Shown piece after piece: positions 35,919 to 35,919 of a DNA stretch of 35,919 bases. The position numbers and the translations under genes are program-made. This DNA is from Brevibacterium sp. S22 (lineage in GTDB: Bacteria; Actinomycetota; Actinomycetes; Actinomycetales; Brevibacteriaceae): positions 1 through 35,919 of the forward strand of contig NZ_RHFG01000033.1 of NCBI RefSeq assembly GCF_004745485.1. The letters are read 5' to 3'. The notes under the pieces were generated by a model. It saw only the letters and a list, made by a program, of their open reading frames with translations, ran no database searches and was not told the DNA's origin. Every line of letters starts with the position of its first letter. Position 1 is the stretch's first letter.

Positions 35919-35919
35919 G

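Overview
The window is high-GC chromosomal DNA from an actinobacterium. The gene content and order (dnaX-recR-lysC-asd, a TIGR03085-type protein, an MPEGH-type Nei2 glycosylase, an IdeR/DtxR-type iron box, an ECF42-type sigma factor with a DGPF protein) fit Micrococcales, and Brevibacterium or a close relative is my best guess. The genus is inference and I could not test it.

Layout. Positions 1-104 are the 3' end of an IS3-family insertion sequence. Positions 138-3003 (minus) hold a zinc-type ABC importer operon (lipoprotein with a very His-rich loop, ATPase, permease) behind a 16-bp AT-only palindrome. A 29-bp perfect inverted repeat and a classic terminator separate it from the aspartate-pathway pair lysC-asd (3296-5670). 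A 48-codon reading frame lies just upstream of lysC and overlaps its GTG start. recR and an unusually long dnaX follow (6019-10034), overlapping by ATGA with no ybaB between them. Divergent to dnaX are a DUF1707 protein and a small membrane protein. Next come a GNAT acetyltransferase, a DUF4190 membrane protein, a TIGR03085 protein, a class II-like sirtuin, a flavodoxin-like protein, a membrane protein plus winged-helix regulator behind a strong dyad operator, an amidase and an AraC regulator.

Positions 18275-22338 form a ferric-siderophore uptake operon (lipoprotein, two FecCD permeases, ATPase) with a well-formed promoter and an iron box over the probable start point. Convergent to it is an FUSC-type membrane protein that seems to have lost 26 C-terminal codons to an in-frame TGA. 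Then come an ECF42-type sigma gene broken by an apparent 1-nt frameshift, its intact DGPF/YCII partner, a Ser-rich DUF4333 lipoprotein, a quinone-oxidoreductase-like enzyme, a DJ-1/PfpI protein and the DNA glycosylase nei2.

From 29047 to the right edge the DNA is a genomic island of visibly lower and more uneven GC. Its left border is a 23-bp 3' fragment of a tRNA-Ser gene next to a tyrosine integrase and an excisionase-like protein. Inside are a GC-rich block of stacked hairpins, a tightly packed leftward cassette (serine recombinase, acidic Trp-rich protein, 308-codon HTH protein, amino-methyltransferase), about 1 kb with no convincing gene, a small XRE regulator with a TTG start, and the C-terminus of an ISL3-family transposase at the edge. 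The right border of the island and the intact tRNA-Ser should lie beyond 35919.
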